Shown here: positions 12,871 through 24,771 of the stretch, in pieces | Layout: every line of letters starts with the position of its first letter | How positions within the stretch are numbered: position 1 is the stretch's first letter | DNA from: Marisa cornuarietis | Lineage: Eukaryota; Mollusca; Gastropoda; Architaenioglossa; Ampullariidae | Assembly: GCA_004794655.1 (NCBI GenBank) | Contig: SMMW01000046.1 | Location: 6,745,501-6,809,500, forward strand | Length of the DNA: 64,000 nucleotides | Direction: 5' to 3' | Notes under the pieces: generated by a model | What the model was told of the DNA's origin: nothing | Database searches by the model: none | What the model saw: only the letters and a program-made list of their open reading frames with translations | Made by a program: the position numbers and the translations under genes

Positions 12871-13439
12871 ATGATAGAGATCACCCTTGACGTACTGCTA
12901 CTGTCGTGTGAAAATACGTACGTGAGTGCATGAGTCACTCAGTTTCTTATTGTCGGCATTAGTGAAGAATTTGCTATGGTGAGCTGCAGAACAAAACAAG
13001 GCGCACTCGTTTTTTTTTAAATCATTATCACCATAGATTCCAGGAGGCCGTTGGTATTGTGTTCATGGCAGGAAATCAAGAACAGCTTCGTCTCAGAGTG
13101 AATCTTCTGTGAAGTCCATGTCTCACACGTCTCTGTGCGGAATGAAACTACAGGTGGCTTATAGAGCCTGCATGTATTGTTTATGCGATTTCAGGCAAAG
13201 TTTCGTTCAGCCACGTGTTGATTGGTGGTGCAGATTTTATTTCTTAATTTTCCCAAACCTTTTGCATCGAAGAATGGAGGTCCCACACGCGTGAACGAAT
13301 TGGCAGAGGGCTTTCCACTAGCCTATATTCTTATTTCAGTAGTGTCGGGGTTGCTGAGAAGCACTCGGCAGATGTCATGTTTGAAAAACGCTGATTGTCA
13401 CGACCGTATGCTACTCAGTCCTTGTAAGAATTGTAATCA
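12871..13439. other. intergenic, no gene seen
   Basis: Possibly more decayed LINE sequence; no motif I can name. Confidence 0.4.
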
Positions 13440-13849
13440 ACGCTAAGCGATGGAACTCTCTCCCTTTTCATATCCACCACCTACCCACTACTGAATCCTT
13501 TAAACGTACCTCTTCCTTAAACATTACTCCTAACACCAGTTCTCACAATGCTCGTCTTTTTTGGGTTTTGACAACCTTCGCCCCTTTTCCGCTGCTTTGC
13601 TACTTCCCTGCTCGTCTTCCTTAAGCAAAATCGCTATACTTTCAGTCCTTGTTGTTGGGTTCCTCTTTGTGTTTTATGTGTTTTTATTCATCATCAGTAC
13701 TATTTTTTCTTCTTTCGTAGTTCATATGTTGTTTTCCTGTCCCTCGTATGTTGTCCATGTCTCGTTATTGTTTTTTAGCGGTAATAGCATGCTCCTTAGG
13801 AGTGTGGGTATGGATTTAACAAATGTTTGCATTTATTTATTTATTTTTA

Positions 13850-13879
<30 letters not shown>
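13440..13879 (+). repeat. LINE 3' end, copy A
   Basis: A pyrimidine-rich 3' end of a non-LTR element. It starts with a relic of the protein C-terminus (ATGGAACTCTCTCCC..., like the WNSLP..FK tail of CR1-type LINEs), passes AGCATGCTCC and ends in an ATT run at 13,850-13,879. Copies B (13,880) and C (41,768) share the order of motifs. Confidence 0.6.
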
Positions 13880-13880
<1 letters not shown>

Positions 13881-14169
13881 CTTGAGCATTACTCCTAACA
13901 CAGTCCACACAATGCTAGTCCTTCTTACCCCCCCCCCTTCCCTCTTGCTACTTTACCCATCTTTCTCGCAGAATCACTATATTTCTCTGTTCCTGTTACT
14001 TGATGCCTTGTGTTTTCTGTTTCGTCGTCAGTACTGTCGTTTTCTTTCGTCCCCTTTGTTCTGTATCTACTTAGTCCACGTCCCTTCCTCGTTTTAAGCG
14101 CTAAGAGCATGCTCTCTATGAGTGTGAATATGCGCTATAAAAATCTTCACTATTATTATTATTATTATT
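13880..14169 (+). repeat. LINE 3' end, copy B, in tandem with copy A
   Basis: Starts CCTTGAGCATTACTCCTAACACAG and ends AAGAGCATGCTC...TATGCGCTATAAAAATC plus an ATT run. It sits head-to-tail with copy A, so one landed in or next to the other's ATT tail. Confidence 0.65.
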
Positions 14170-14401
14170 GTCTTGGCTCCGATATGCGCCAGTACCATCT
14201 GATTTGAGGAGTTATTGATGTCTGTCACTTGTTCAGACCATGAGAAGCAGGCGATGCTTTATCTTCATAAATGGTGTATGATTCATGGTGTAACATCACA
14301 ACACAACCATATGCCCTGCATGTGATCTGCTGAATAAAGTCCATCTTCTCTCTCAGCAGACGACCGATCTATTACACAATCACACATCGTCATTCTCACT
14401 T

Positions 14402-14460
14402 TGACGTCACACATTCGACGTTCGTCTGGCGATCGTCACTGCGCCGCCATCTTCCCTCCA
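14402..14460. promoter_or_regulatory. CRE palindrome and YY1-like site
   Basis: A perfect TGACGTCA lies at 14,402-14,409, and GGAAGATGGCGGC reads on the minus strand at 14,443-14,455. Both are common core-promoter elements in animals. No gene start next to them is recognisable, so the role is unproven. Confidence 0.3.
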
Positions 14461-14589
14461 GTAGCTTCACTGGGGAAGGGAGTCAGCGACTCACTTCGGG
14501 CCGAGAAATCAAAGAAAAGCTCCTCCCTAGACACGAGGATGGGGTTTTCCATGTGCTCATACAAGGCCTTTGACCGTATGTAACTGTTT

Positions 14590-14710
14590 TTACGAGAATA
14601 ATAAATAATAGTAAAGTTAATTTATATACCGCTTTGCTCAAAGGCTTGCTCAAAGTGCTTGGCAAGAAATATAAACACACATAGAGACTAATAATAATAA
14701 TTGGTCTCAG
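14590..14710. repeat. short dispersed repeat with TATACCGCTTTGCTCAAAGG core
   Basis: Resembles the opening of a widespread invertebrate repeat of the form TTTATAnnGC(C)TTTnCTnAAnGGCTCAAAGnGCTT. A longer relative begins near 25,620. It is flanked by ATA/TAA runs. Confidence 0.45.
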
Positions 14711-14999
14711 AGCAAAGAGTTCGTTGTGTTCATGTTGTTGTGTTCTGCCATTTTCATTGTTTCATTAATCTACAAGTGATCAGTATGTACGTTACATTGA
14801 TGAAAACGCGAATGCTTCTTTTCATGAATTTTTATCTAGACTTAACTAGCAAGCACAATATACCTTTTACTGTTGCTGAATCTTTCGGTGGTGGTGGTGC
14901 GATTTGTCGATCTTGTGCTACAGGCACCAAAGGTGAGTAAACAAGATCGAATGGAGAAGACGGGTCGGTGGAGAGGGAGGCGTGCAGGTTTATGGGGAA

Positions 15000-15850
15000 G
15001 GTGGTTAAACTGTTTTTTTTAAAAAACGGACTACGAATGAGACAAACAGCCTCGGTGGCATCATTCCTGGACCAAGAAAACCGCCTCAGAGCGGGAGGCA
15101 TCGGAGACAGGCTGGAGTGGAGGGGATGCGTGCTTCACAATGAGAATTCGATTATGGACGACGTGCAATCGACTAACGATAAAAATCGTATGATTATTGA
15201 GCGGCAAAGGGCCGGCCAAAGGGGGGCCAGACTTGATTAAGTCAACAAAGAAGTGGCGGGCAAGTGGCGATTCCCGCACGGCTTCCCTGACTCTCCTCGT
15301 CTTCTGGCAGGCGTACCCGGGAAGTCGGGCCGAGGATATTATAAGGTCTTCAGGGAAAATGAAATTCGATTTAAATGCCCGTTAAATCGCGTAAAATGAG
15401 CCGAATGGGATTTAGATTAAGACTTCCTTGTTTACAATTCCTCGAAATTGGCGGGCGAGATCCAGTTAGCACATACAAGGACCGGCCCCGAGCCGGCACG
15501 CCAGGGGCTTCGCTATGGCCGTGTCGGGAGCCACTTGGCTTTGGCCTTCCGGGGGCGAGACGGGTGTGGGTATTTGTACAAGCCACGGTACAAATTGCCA
15601 GAAAATATTATTATTCCCAACATATTGCCGCCCTTATAAGATTACGCCTCGCGCAGATTTGGCCAGCCCGCCTCACCCTGCCGGAGAAGAGGGAATGAGG
15701 AGAAAGTAAATGGTAATTGTGTGTTCTGGACAAACGGACTTTACTGGTGCTTCGCGCCGGCCTCAATGGCAAGGGGGAGATAATAAGGCCTCGACGATCC
15801 CCGTGCGCTGAGATGTGATTGCGCATCTCTTCCCATCGTTCATTCGGCGA
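15000..15850. promoter_or_regulatory. GC-balanced, motif-dense block, candidate enhancer
   Basis: This block lacks microsatellites and transposon motifs. It has balanced base composition and many homeodomain-like words (GATTAAG, TTATAAGATTACG, TTTAGATTAAG, GATAATAAGG, ATTTAAAT). No consistent coding frame with splice sites was found. Its place about 6-6.5 kb upstream of vsx makes a developmental cis-regulatory element plausible. This is inference. Confidence 0.3.
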
Positions 15851-16124
15851 CGAGCCAAGGTGTCGAGGGCGACAACTCCGTGGTTACTGCAGTTCTGCAC
15901 AGGGCGTGGAGGTCTAATGTTGGGTGAGGGGGTTGGGTTGGGAAAGAAGTGTGTCTGGACGGTCGAGGAAATCGCTGTTAATGTCGTTGTTGTCGTGGCT
16001 GTTTCCAAAGATGATCTCTTGAGAATTTTGGAGAAATAGTTGAAGTGTGACGTGCCTGCAAACTTGCGTCGACGCAGACCTTTTTTTTTTTTTGAACTCA
16101 TTGCTGTAAGTGTGGAAGCCATAA

Positions 16125-16495
16125 TACAAAGAGATCTTGAACTAATGAACTGATGTCAAGATATGTATAGCAGCTGTTGCGAAGAATTCTGGGATTGAAT
16201 CACCGATACAATTCTAGCAGCTATGCAAAAAGTTCTATGGTACAGGCCATCAAGACGATTCTAGTAGCTGCTCAAGGGGTTCTCTGGCACCGGCCATCGA
16301 GATCATTCTAATAGTTGTTGCAAATAGTTCTTCAAATAGTTCTCATACAGCGGTCGTGGGTTGAGGTCAAGTATGATACCTATGACAAATAGCTCTTGGT
16401 CTTCAACACTCTGTAGAATCTTTGACAAAGAGTTCTTGAACTGAGGTTATCAGGACAATTTTGGAAGCTGTTGCAAAGAGTTATAACTGAGATCA
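16125..16495. repeat. degenerate minisatellite, about 50-60 bp unit
   Basis: Variants of ATTCTAGTAGCTGTTGCAAAGAGTTCT followed by a GGCCATCnAGA or CTGAGGTCATC block recur about six times. Confidence 0.6.
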
Positions 16496-16925
16496 CAAGT
16501 ATGTACTTGTGTGTGACAAAAGGTTATCAGGTCGTCAACACAAACAGATATTTTACATATCTAACCAAACCCCCTAATCCTTCATATCTCTCTCACTCAC
16601 ACGCATGCACGCATGAACGCACGCACGCACGAACGAACGCTCCGCTGAGCTACGCTTGGCCAGGACCTAATCTGTAATTGGGTTAAGATATGTTTGCCAT
16701 GGGGGAAATCGGTTGCCTTCGAAAGGAGTGGAAGGCGGCAGTGTTATAGCAAAGCGTATAGTGACGATATTTAGATATAGAACTAGAATCAAAAGTTCAA
16801 AATGATTCCAGAAAGAGGCCCACAACATAGACGTCTGGATAGTGTGTGGACACGTTTATATAGTGAAGGCCTCAACCAATAAGAAAACTCGGATTGTATG
16901 TTAACTAGCCATATATAAATCTACT

Positions 16926-16976
<51 letters not shown>

Positions 16977-17714
16977 TATGTGTACAAATGCGACGTCACG
17001 AGCTTAGTCTCTTGATAGTGTTGTTCGTAGGCGTGTATCCTGAGGACGAATGAAAGAGGGGGTATTCCTCCTAGATTATGTGAATTACTATCTATTTAAG
17101 TCATTAGAAAAACATTTTGTGCACCACTAGACCTTTAAATCTTCGGTGCTGACACTGGTTTTCGCTACACTTTTGCCGAGCATAAAAAGAAATTGGGGAA
17201 AATCACTCGAGGTTAAACGAAATCTTTGTTGCACAGGGTCAGACAAGCTCTTAATCACCTTCTTCGGTCGACTTAACAGGCCTTTCTGAGACCGGCATTC
17301 GAATAAGGGCTGCCATTCTGCGATAGAAAATCAGACGAAAGAGCCCTACATCAAAAGAGCAAAAGAACACGCTATGACTCTATGGCTGGCTAAACAAAAA
17401 GGCACAGTATAGTCATTAGTACAGATAAACAACTTTAATCTACCGAGGAAAGACTCTATGTCTGTCCTCCGTGACGCCGACTTGTTATGTTTTGAATTTA
17501 TGCGCATTCAGTCGACTGTAAAATTGATTCCTTCGGAGATACGGGTATCGATTACAATGTTAACAGACTGTTAGAATAGGTCCAAAGGCAATCAAAGGCG
17601 ACATAGAAGTCCGTGACAATAACGATGAGAAATAGCTGATGTATCCACCGACCCTTGTACACAAATGCTATGCATCCTAAGCAGCCGATATTCTTTACAA
17701 CCCTTATCATTCTA
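16496..17714. other. intergenic, no gene seen
   Basis: Holds an ACGC-rich stretch at about 16,600 and a long (TAA)n run at 16,927. Otherwise unrecognised. Confidence 0.55.
16927..16975. repeat. (TAA)n microsatellite
   Basis: About 16 uninterrupted TAA units. Confidence 0.97.
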
Positions 17715-18014
17715 AAGCTTTACATCTTCTTTCTTCTTATTCCTTTTCGCCCCCAGTGGAGCATAGGGCCGCAACTACACCACGCCAGCGAACTCGGTTC
17801 TGGGCCTCCCTCCCCAGTTGGGTCCATGTCATTCCAGCTGCCTCCGCCTCGCCGTGGACCGATCTTCTCCACGTCTGTCTGGGTCTCCCAACCCTGCGCC
17901 TCCCCTGTGGGTTCCAGTCCAGAGCTTGTGTTAGATTTTCGGCCGGCTTTCGCAGGGTGTGACCGATCCAGCCCCACTTTCGCTTCTTGATGTCTTGGCT
18001 AAGCTTTACATCTT
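17715..18014 (-). mobile_element. 5'-truncated LINE insertion with 14-bp target-site duplication
   Basis: The direct repeat AAGCTTTACATCTT at 17,715-17,728 and 18,001-18,014 brackets a 272-bp insert. On the minus strand the insert is an open frame of about 80 codons with the typical LINE endonuclease/RT C-terminus: KWGWIGHTLRKP, ALDWNPQGRRR, GRPRQTWRR, then a stop and an A-rich (GAA)n tail. Truncation at the 5' end, the tail and the duplication are the hallmarks of target-primed reverse transcription. The frame is undamaged, so the insertion is fairly recent. Confidence 0.88.
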
Positions 18015-18157
18015 AAATAGCTCATATTTTCGTAGCCCCGAACCACAAAAATGCGAATCGCTTGTTTAATGCCATGGAGATTCTTCGTACAACAGTCTAG
18101 AGTTACAGTGTAGCTGAACCAAGCATCAGGACAGAGACACATGCAGTCCTTACCCTG

Positions 18158-18939
18158 TACAGTACTACCTCTACATACGAGTTTAACCCGTTCCACAAGG
18201 GAGCTTGAATGTAAAAAAAAACTCGTATATTAAAACTAATTTTTCCTATATAAAATAAAGGAAATAGGATTAATGCGTTCCAACCCTCTCACAACAACAC
18301 AATTTATATGTCAATACGGTATAATATAACTGCATAGTAAATGTTAATGGCATAATAATATAAATAATATAGATAATAAAATAATAAAGAATTAGTTATA
18401 TTTATCAATCATACCTTGGAGGACTGTCGATAACGGAGGTAGGCAGATGGCGGGGGAGGAGGGTGCTGAATGAATCAACTGATGAGACAACATGTTTTAC
18501 ACTGTTTTTAACTTGAAACATTTAGTCTCACGAACACTACATTCTTTTTTTACTTTTTAATTTTTTTTTTACTTTTTTATTTGGAGATCATACGCTTCTT
18601 CTTTTCAACACTGTCCTTCGCACTCACTTTCTTAGGCCCCATGATTACACAGTATGTAATTCACAGCACAAATCTTGAAAAAAAAGCTCGAAAACGACAC
18701 ACACGTGCAGGCGTGGGAGCTGCGTGATCCGAAACAAACTGAGGGACAACGGTGGCGTCGGTTGGTGGGGCTGGCAACGCTAGTGAGTGAGCAAGAGTTG
18801 CCAAGCGCTACGACATATAAATGACTAACTCGTATATCGAATTTCCGCTCGTAAGTAGGAACAACATTTCCACGAATTTTTGGCTCGTATCTCGATTTAC
18901 TCGTATCTTGGTTCACTCGTATGTAGAGGTCTTACTGTA
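18158..18939. mobile_element. pogo/Tigger-like non-autonomous TIR element (778 bp)
   Basis: The left end reads CAGTACTACCTCTACATACGAGT from 18,160. The right end, reverse-complemented from 18,937, reads CAGTAAGACCTCTACATACGAGT: 21 of 23 bases match. Both ends are flanked by TA (18,158-59 and 18,938-39), the target duplication of the Tc1/mariner/pogo superfamily. The subterminal regions repeat CTCGTAT several times. The interior is AT-rich with no transposase frame, so it would need a transposase in trans. Confidence 0.85.
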
Positions 18940-18944
18940 CTTGG

Positions 18945-19228
18945 GTGTTAGGGTGGAGCAAATGGAAAGGAAGTCCCGTGACTTAACTCTCTTACAGGCC
19001 GCACTTTTCTCGGGTCTAGCTTTTTGTGAGAGCGGTGCTCATCTCTTCTCTCTCTCTCCTTCTCTCTATGCGCCTAGATTTCCCCAACTCTCTAGGAAGT
19101 CACTGAGTCATGAATGGATTCCACAGTTAAGTCCACTAGACACAGTACGCTGTGTGGGTATCGAACCGACTAGTGTGCGCACCCTCGGTAGCTTCACAAT
19201 GCCATGCCTCTGGATGACGCTTTTCTAA
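18945..19228 (-). repeat. tRNA-derived SINE, copy 2 (diverged)
   Basis: On the minus strand it carries a B-box-like GGTTCGATACCC (19,167-19,156). It then shares block order with the SINE at 50,824: GGAAT..TGACTC, CCTAGAGAGTTGGGGAAA, GAGCACC and the exact 15-mer GACCCGAGAAAAGTG. The head is more diverged than in copy 1. It abuts the right end of the pogo-like element. Confidence 0.75.
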
Positions 19229-19589
19229 CAGTCGGGTAACTCTGGTGTCAGTGGTGTGATCCCGACAGTATTTCAACCACGGGATCGCGCTTAAACGATG
19301 ACAGACGCGGGATTTTTTTGTAGTTTAGCAACAACACTTTCATGGTTAAAAACGTCGTAAAATGAAATAGAACGAACTGTGTTGTGAGCAACAACTCTCC
19401 ATCTTTTTCCCCCTCTCCCCTTCTTTTTCTACCAGATTTTCTCCCGTCTGCTCCCTCCTCTTTTTCTCTGTCACGCAGTCAAGTGGGAAAGGGCTACTGA
19501 TATATCTTGTCCGGCTGCATCTGGCTTTCCTTCTCCCTTCTCTCCCACAGTGATGATCGGCTGTCCTGAGTTCACACCTCAGGCATATT

Positions 19590-20110
19590 GTTGTTTCTCT
19601 GCAAGTAACACCTGTTTACAGAGCCGGCAGTTTGTTAATACCTTCTTGGAGAACATCGTGTGCGAAACCTTCCACGACCATCATACATCCACTTCAATCG
19701 ACGAAAGGCCGATCTGCAACCTACTCTTTGCAGACGACGTAAATCTGTTAGAAGGCACTAACAAAGAACTGCAAGACCTCACCAACAGACTGACAGTTCA
19801 AACCCATATGGAATGGAGATCAGCACTGAAAAGAGCAAACGTATGATCGATGGCAACGGAAAAGCAGAGATCTACAAGAACGGGGTACAGCTCGAAAAAG
19901 TAAAGTAAGCAGCTTCAAGTACTTGGGAGCAACCCTCTCCAAAGACGGCAACACCATGTCAGATATCTGCATCAGGATCGCAACAGCAACAGCAGCGATG
20001 GCTAAGCTCGATAGCATTTGGTATAGCCATAAAATCAGATGCACTACAAAGTACAGTCTGTACCTGCCCAAAATCGAGAAGAGTGGCGAGCCCTGCAAGA
20101 TGTAACGTCT
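19590..20110 (+). pseudogene. LINE reverse transcriptase fragment (degenerate)
   Basis: Plus-strand frames give VNTFLENIVCETFHDHH, CNLLFADDVNLL (RT active-site FADD box), LQDLTNRL and, after a frameshift, KYLGATLSKDGNTMSDICIR. It belongs to the same family as the fragment at 11,985. Both ends are lost and the frame is broken near 19,840-19,920. Confidence 0.88.
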
Positions 20111-22020
20111 ATCCATGTGCTCCCCCACCCCCCACCAAACGAAAGGTATCGATCAAGGAACGACTGAGTTTGACCATATTATTATTATTTGTTTTTGAAG
20201 GGATTTTTGTCTTGGTTTTAGAATATTATTTTAGGTCATTTTGAACGAATAATAATAAGAGGATTTGTACATCGTATCTCCTGTGAAAAGCGTTAGTTAC
20301 CATTTTCCAAGTCCCTTCCTCCCACATCTGTTTTAAAATCAAGACAGAGGCATATGCAGTTCATCCCTTTTATATACCGCTCTCAACATAGACCAACGCT
20401 TGACCAAGTTTGGTCACTTTTTTTCTTTTTTTTTTTACGACGGCTGTTATACAAACTTCGCCAAACTCGGTCAAACGTTCGTCCGTATTTATCCGCTTAA
20501 GAGCGGTCTTTCTCAAAGGCCCATGGTCTTGACTATGCGTGACTATGCTGGGCATTTTTTTTCTTTGTATCGCCGTCAGCGTAAAAAGAAACTGTTCCCA
20601 TCACGCTTATTTGTCAATGTGTCGTGTTAATGAACACATACTCGTGGTTTCATAGATCGTAACGCTATGGCAGAGTAGCGCAGTCGTGTGCGACCCTCCC
20701 CTTCCATCTGCACTGTCAGAAAGGTCACAAAGTGCTCGCAGCTCAAATGTTGCGGAAATCTGGGAAGATGCTAGGTGTGATCTGTTATACCTGCTACTGC
20801 CGGACCACAAACTGACGGCAGCAGGCTTCTATCCGATCGGGCGCTACTGAGTTTTCTCCCCTTAGGCTGCGGCATCAGCCGTGCCAGCGAGTTACGGCAA
20901 ACGGAACCGCTCTCCAGACAGGCCAACAAGCAACTGCTTTCAGCCTGACAGGCGCCCAAGCAGACTGTCATCCAGATGGAGCAGTTCAGGTAGCCCAGGT
21001 AGGCCAGAGGCAACGACACCTCTCAACCTAACCCGGATGTCCATCCTCTGTTTGTTTTTTTTTTAATTAATCACACCTTTGAGGTGGGATGTTACATTCT
21101 TTGCTCTTGGTTCCCTGTGCCGGGTTTAGCGGAGACTTGATAGATGGACGATTTTTCTTTCTTTTATTCATCCTTTATCCCCTTCTCCTTTTTTTTTTCC
21201 TTCCTACCCCTCCCCTCCGTTTTTTTTTTTAAATACCGTCGACCAGCTAAACAATAGCCACGACAGGCACGCCGCCTGGCGGCAGCCGAAGCCCGGCAGC
21301 TGATCATCAGGGGAAGCCGCAGAACTGTCAGCGCAAAGACGAGCCAGAAGACCAGCCGGCGCTTTCTTTGAAAAAAAAAAAAGTGCGGTTGAAAAGTTAA
21401 GCCGTTTAGAAACGACCTCCAATTTCTTGTAGTCTTCTTTTCCTGACGAGTCTCAGTGGTCAAGTCTGATGGTAGACATTAACGTTGAGACTTTTTTTTT
21501 AATTTTTCATATCCTCGATCGAATCTATTTTGTTACAGATTAACGACGGACAGGCAGTGGCATTTACAACAAGGGAGGTCAACGATGGACGGTCAGAAAA
21601 AATATAGTTAGTTCCCTTTGTATGCGGCATCGGTGTTGAAGCTAACTGTAGTCAAAAGACATGTGACGGCAACAAAAATAGCAGATGTAGTAAGACTGAT
21701 ACTACTCCCTCTCGATCTATCGATGTTGAAAATGCTAGTGTAATTGTGGTACGGGGATTATTTTGTCCATGTTAAAGCCCAGCCTGATTGCTGAGCAAAC
21801 ATCGCTGGAAACAGAGCACAAAATATCACAAAAACATATTCCGGTGGTATTTTATGACAAAGAGGCATGAAAGATTTTATATTAATATTTTTCTATTAAG
21901 CACACCTGGATTTGTCGAGAAAACAGGAAGTGACGAAAGGGAAGTATTTCTAAAAATAGCGCCGTCTGCACTAGCTGAAGTCGAAGAGAAAAGATGCAAT
22001 CCTCGGTAAAAAGAAAACTG
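20111..22020. other. intergenic, no gene seen
   Basis: GC-richer patches at about 20,800-21,030 and 21,230-21,360 lie between poly-T and poly-A runs. Neither has a recognisable product. Confidence 0.5.
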
Positions 22021-22027
22021 ACCAGGA

Positions 22028-22365
22028 CACATTGTGCTGTTGCTGAATGTTCTCTTCGACGCTCAGATGGAGTTAGTTTGTACTCATGAAGGAAATCCTA
22101 AAGATAATGGCAGCAAACGTCAGTGGATTCACTTTGTTCAGAGATGTGTATATACAGGTCTCTGCTTTGTTCAAACGTGCCATGCAAACTTCGACCCCAC
22201 ACGCACTCAAGAATTTGTTCAAAACATTTCAAAATCGATTGTTATCCAGTCACTTATACAGGACAAGCAAGTTTTCGACTTTCAGCAAAACGAAGAAATC
22301 TTATTCCTACAGCAGTGATTACTATACGAAAGCACGAGATGTTAAAACCAACTACGACTGCCGGT
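22028..22365 (+). pseudogene. THAP zinc-finger domain relic
   Basis: THAP domains are C2CH DNA-binding zinc fingers found in transcription factors and in P-element-type transposases. Successive frames read CAVAECSLRRSDGVSLYS, KDNGSKRQWIHFVQR, then SRICSKHF and LIPTAV, which are the opening cysteines, the KRQW helix, the C..HF zinc ligands and the closing proline motif in the correct order. The pieces lie in different frames with a stop (TGA) after SLYS, so the domain cannot be translated whole. It is either a decayed THAP gene or a transposon remnant. No downstream transposase was recognised. Confidence 0.7.
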
Positions 22366-22369
22366 AGAT

Positions 22370-24728
22370 GAAGCACCAGATATACAACGTCGACAGTTTC
22401 TACACCGTCTGGTCTACAAGTAACATCGTGTGACAGTCACAAACACAAGATCATCAGTTGTATCTTCATCCAGCATAATGCTAAAAATAACTGACAGTGC
22501 GAGGGCACCATTGATGTGCGTGATCGAAACAGCTAAAAATGGAAAAGAAAAAAAAAGAATTGAGGGTGATAAACATATTATAAGGAGCATAAACGGGAAC
22601 ACGTGCGAGTATCAGTAAGTAAATAGAAAATTTTGCATGCAGCTAAATGAGGAAGAAATAAGAATTACATCGATAAACATGTTTCAAACAATCATTATAT
22701 TTCTAATTGTAAGTCAGTTGTAACTATAAAATAAAAATGCAATGCTTGAAACCATTAAATAAAAAAATTACAGGAGTTTCTCTTACACAAACACGTTTGA
22801 AGCGTGTTTACATTTTATTAACAATAATACACATGGGAAAATAAACTCAAATGCGCCCACTTAGTCACAGACAATCAGTAATAATACAACGTAGACTGCA
22901 ATGATCGTGATTGCTGCCCATTAAATTTTGATCTGATTGACTTACCAGTCTGTTGAATGAATTCAGTTTGGACCATTTAATTATTTTTTAACTTCATTCG
23001 ACGCTTCTAAATAAAGTTCCAATCTGTAGGGCTGTATTCCAAATTCAGCTGTTTCATTTTCTGGGCCAAAAAAAAATCGCTTCTTGAACACGACAACCTG
23101 AGCGATGTTTCTTCAGTTGACTTGAAGACATGCACACTGGCTGTTACAAATACTCAGGGCGCAAATACTCAGTATATAAGAGAGTAATTGTTTTCCCGCT
23201 TTCCTAGTGGCAGGTGAGAATGCCGATGTTTGAAGGCTTTTATCTTAAAAATTAAGCATAATTATATACCCTATGCTCCACTGGGGGTGAAAATGAATAA
23301 GAAGAAGATATACTCATATTTTGGGAATTATTATTTTAAAACGAACTTAACCAATCAAAAAGAAAAAATGTTGCGCTCGGTTTGTCCTTTAACTAGCTTA
23401 ACTCTGTATAACCGTATTTAACGAAACAAGACGTACTTTTGTAACAGTGTGTGTGGAGGGAGGTGCGTGCGTTCGTGCTAATTAAATACAAATTCTGTGT
23501 CTCATCAACTTATTTCCACCATAAATTAGTGTCCTGGTGGTCACTTTTAATTTGAAACTCACTAAATATGCCTTAGACACCTCCCTCATAGTATTTTGAA
23601 TGCGCCTGCTATAGTTATTCCAGTCACCCTTCTAAAAGCACTTCATAACCGGACACATATCGCCAAATACGTGCCTTAGTTTGGCAAAGTCTTTATACAA
23701 CCCTCATGTAATACATTAAAGTGGCAAACATAGCGAAATGACGAGGGTTTTAATTTTGATCAATCACTGTCCAAGGTGAGCGAAGAACTGTGCTACACGT
23801 ACAAAACCAATCGTTTTATTTTGTTTTCCATAAGTGCCTTCAAATCTTCAGAAGGAGGATGGGGTATTTGCACATTTACAATCGCCTCCACCGGTGGAAA
23901 TGAAGACGTTTTAGTCACTGGTACCGGTAAACAATGTTAGCCGATATCGAGGAAGGGATGTACATTTATTATATGTCTTCGTCTTCAGGCGCCGGGAGGC
24001 GGTAGGCCTGACTAAACTACGCTTATAGACTTGAATAACTGGTTCCCTTGTAACAGATACAATGTTTCTATCGTCTTCGATTGTGATCGCTCACCTTGAT
24101 AACTTTTCGAAAAACAGATCTCGGTATAACGTCTTCTTTCAAAGCCACTGAAGGGAAGGACAATAAATAACTGAGTTCAAGGTCGTTGCTAGTGGCTACG
24201 GAAAGCCAAAATGGCGGCGCCCTGCTTAACTTCTTTCTTTTTTTTTTAAATCTTTATCTACACGTCTCGTGTCACAGACACAAGAATCATAAATTCCCTG
24301 TGACAGACGAGGATCATCAGTAGGTGTTTATTACAGGGGTGACGCATACAGCTGCTCATTAATCTCGGTGTTGTCCGACTGACCGAGGATATAAATACTT
24401 CGCAACGCTGTTAGGCGAATCGAGCCACTTCACCAACGCTGGTCACTGCAAATCAACCATGCGAAGCCTTTAAAACAGGGCAACGTGTGGGGGTACGTGG
24501 CACGGCGGGTCTACGTATGGCAAGAGAATGTTGTGATAAACCTCGAGAGGAATTTGCTGTGAGGCGCATGTAAAGGTCTGGGGTAAGCTAGCTTCGACAA
24601 CTTCTCTAAAATATAGAAATATATTCTTGCATCTGTCAATTGTGTACGTCGGGGCTCAGAAGCAAGTTATCTAGCATGTGTTGTGTGTGTGCGTGTGTAT
24701 GTATGTCTGTCATTCTCTCTCAGTGGTA

Positions 24729-24771
<43 letters not shown>

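Noticed and set aside
15371..15826. Several overlapping frames of 60-110 codons in the GC-balanced block
   Set aside because: No frame shows splice sites, family similarity or consistent composition. A regulatory block is more likely.
18821..19228. 135-codon plus-strand frame
   Set aside because: It spans the end of the pogo-like element and the SINE copy, so it is a composite of repeats.
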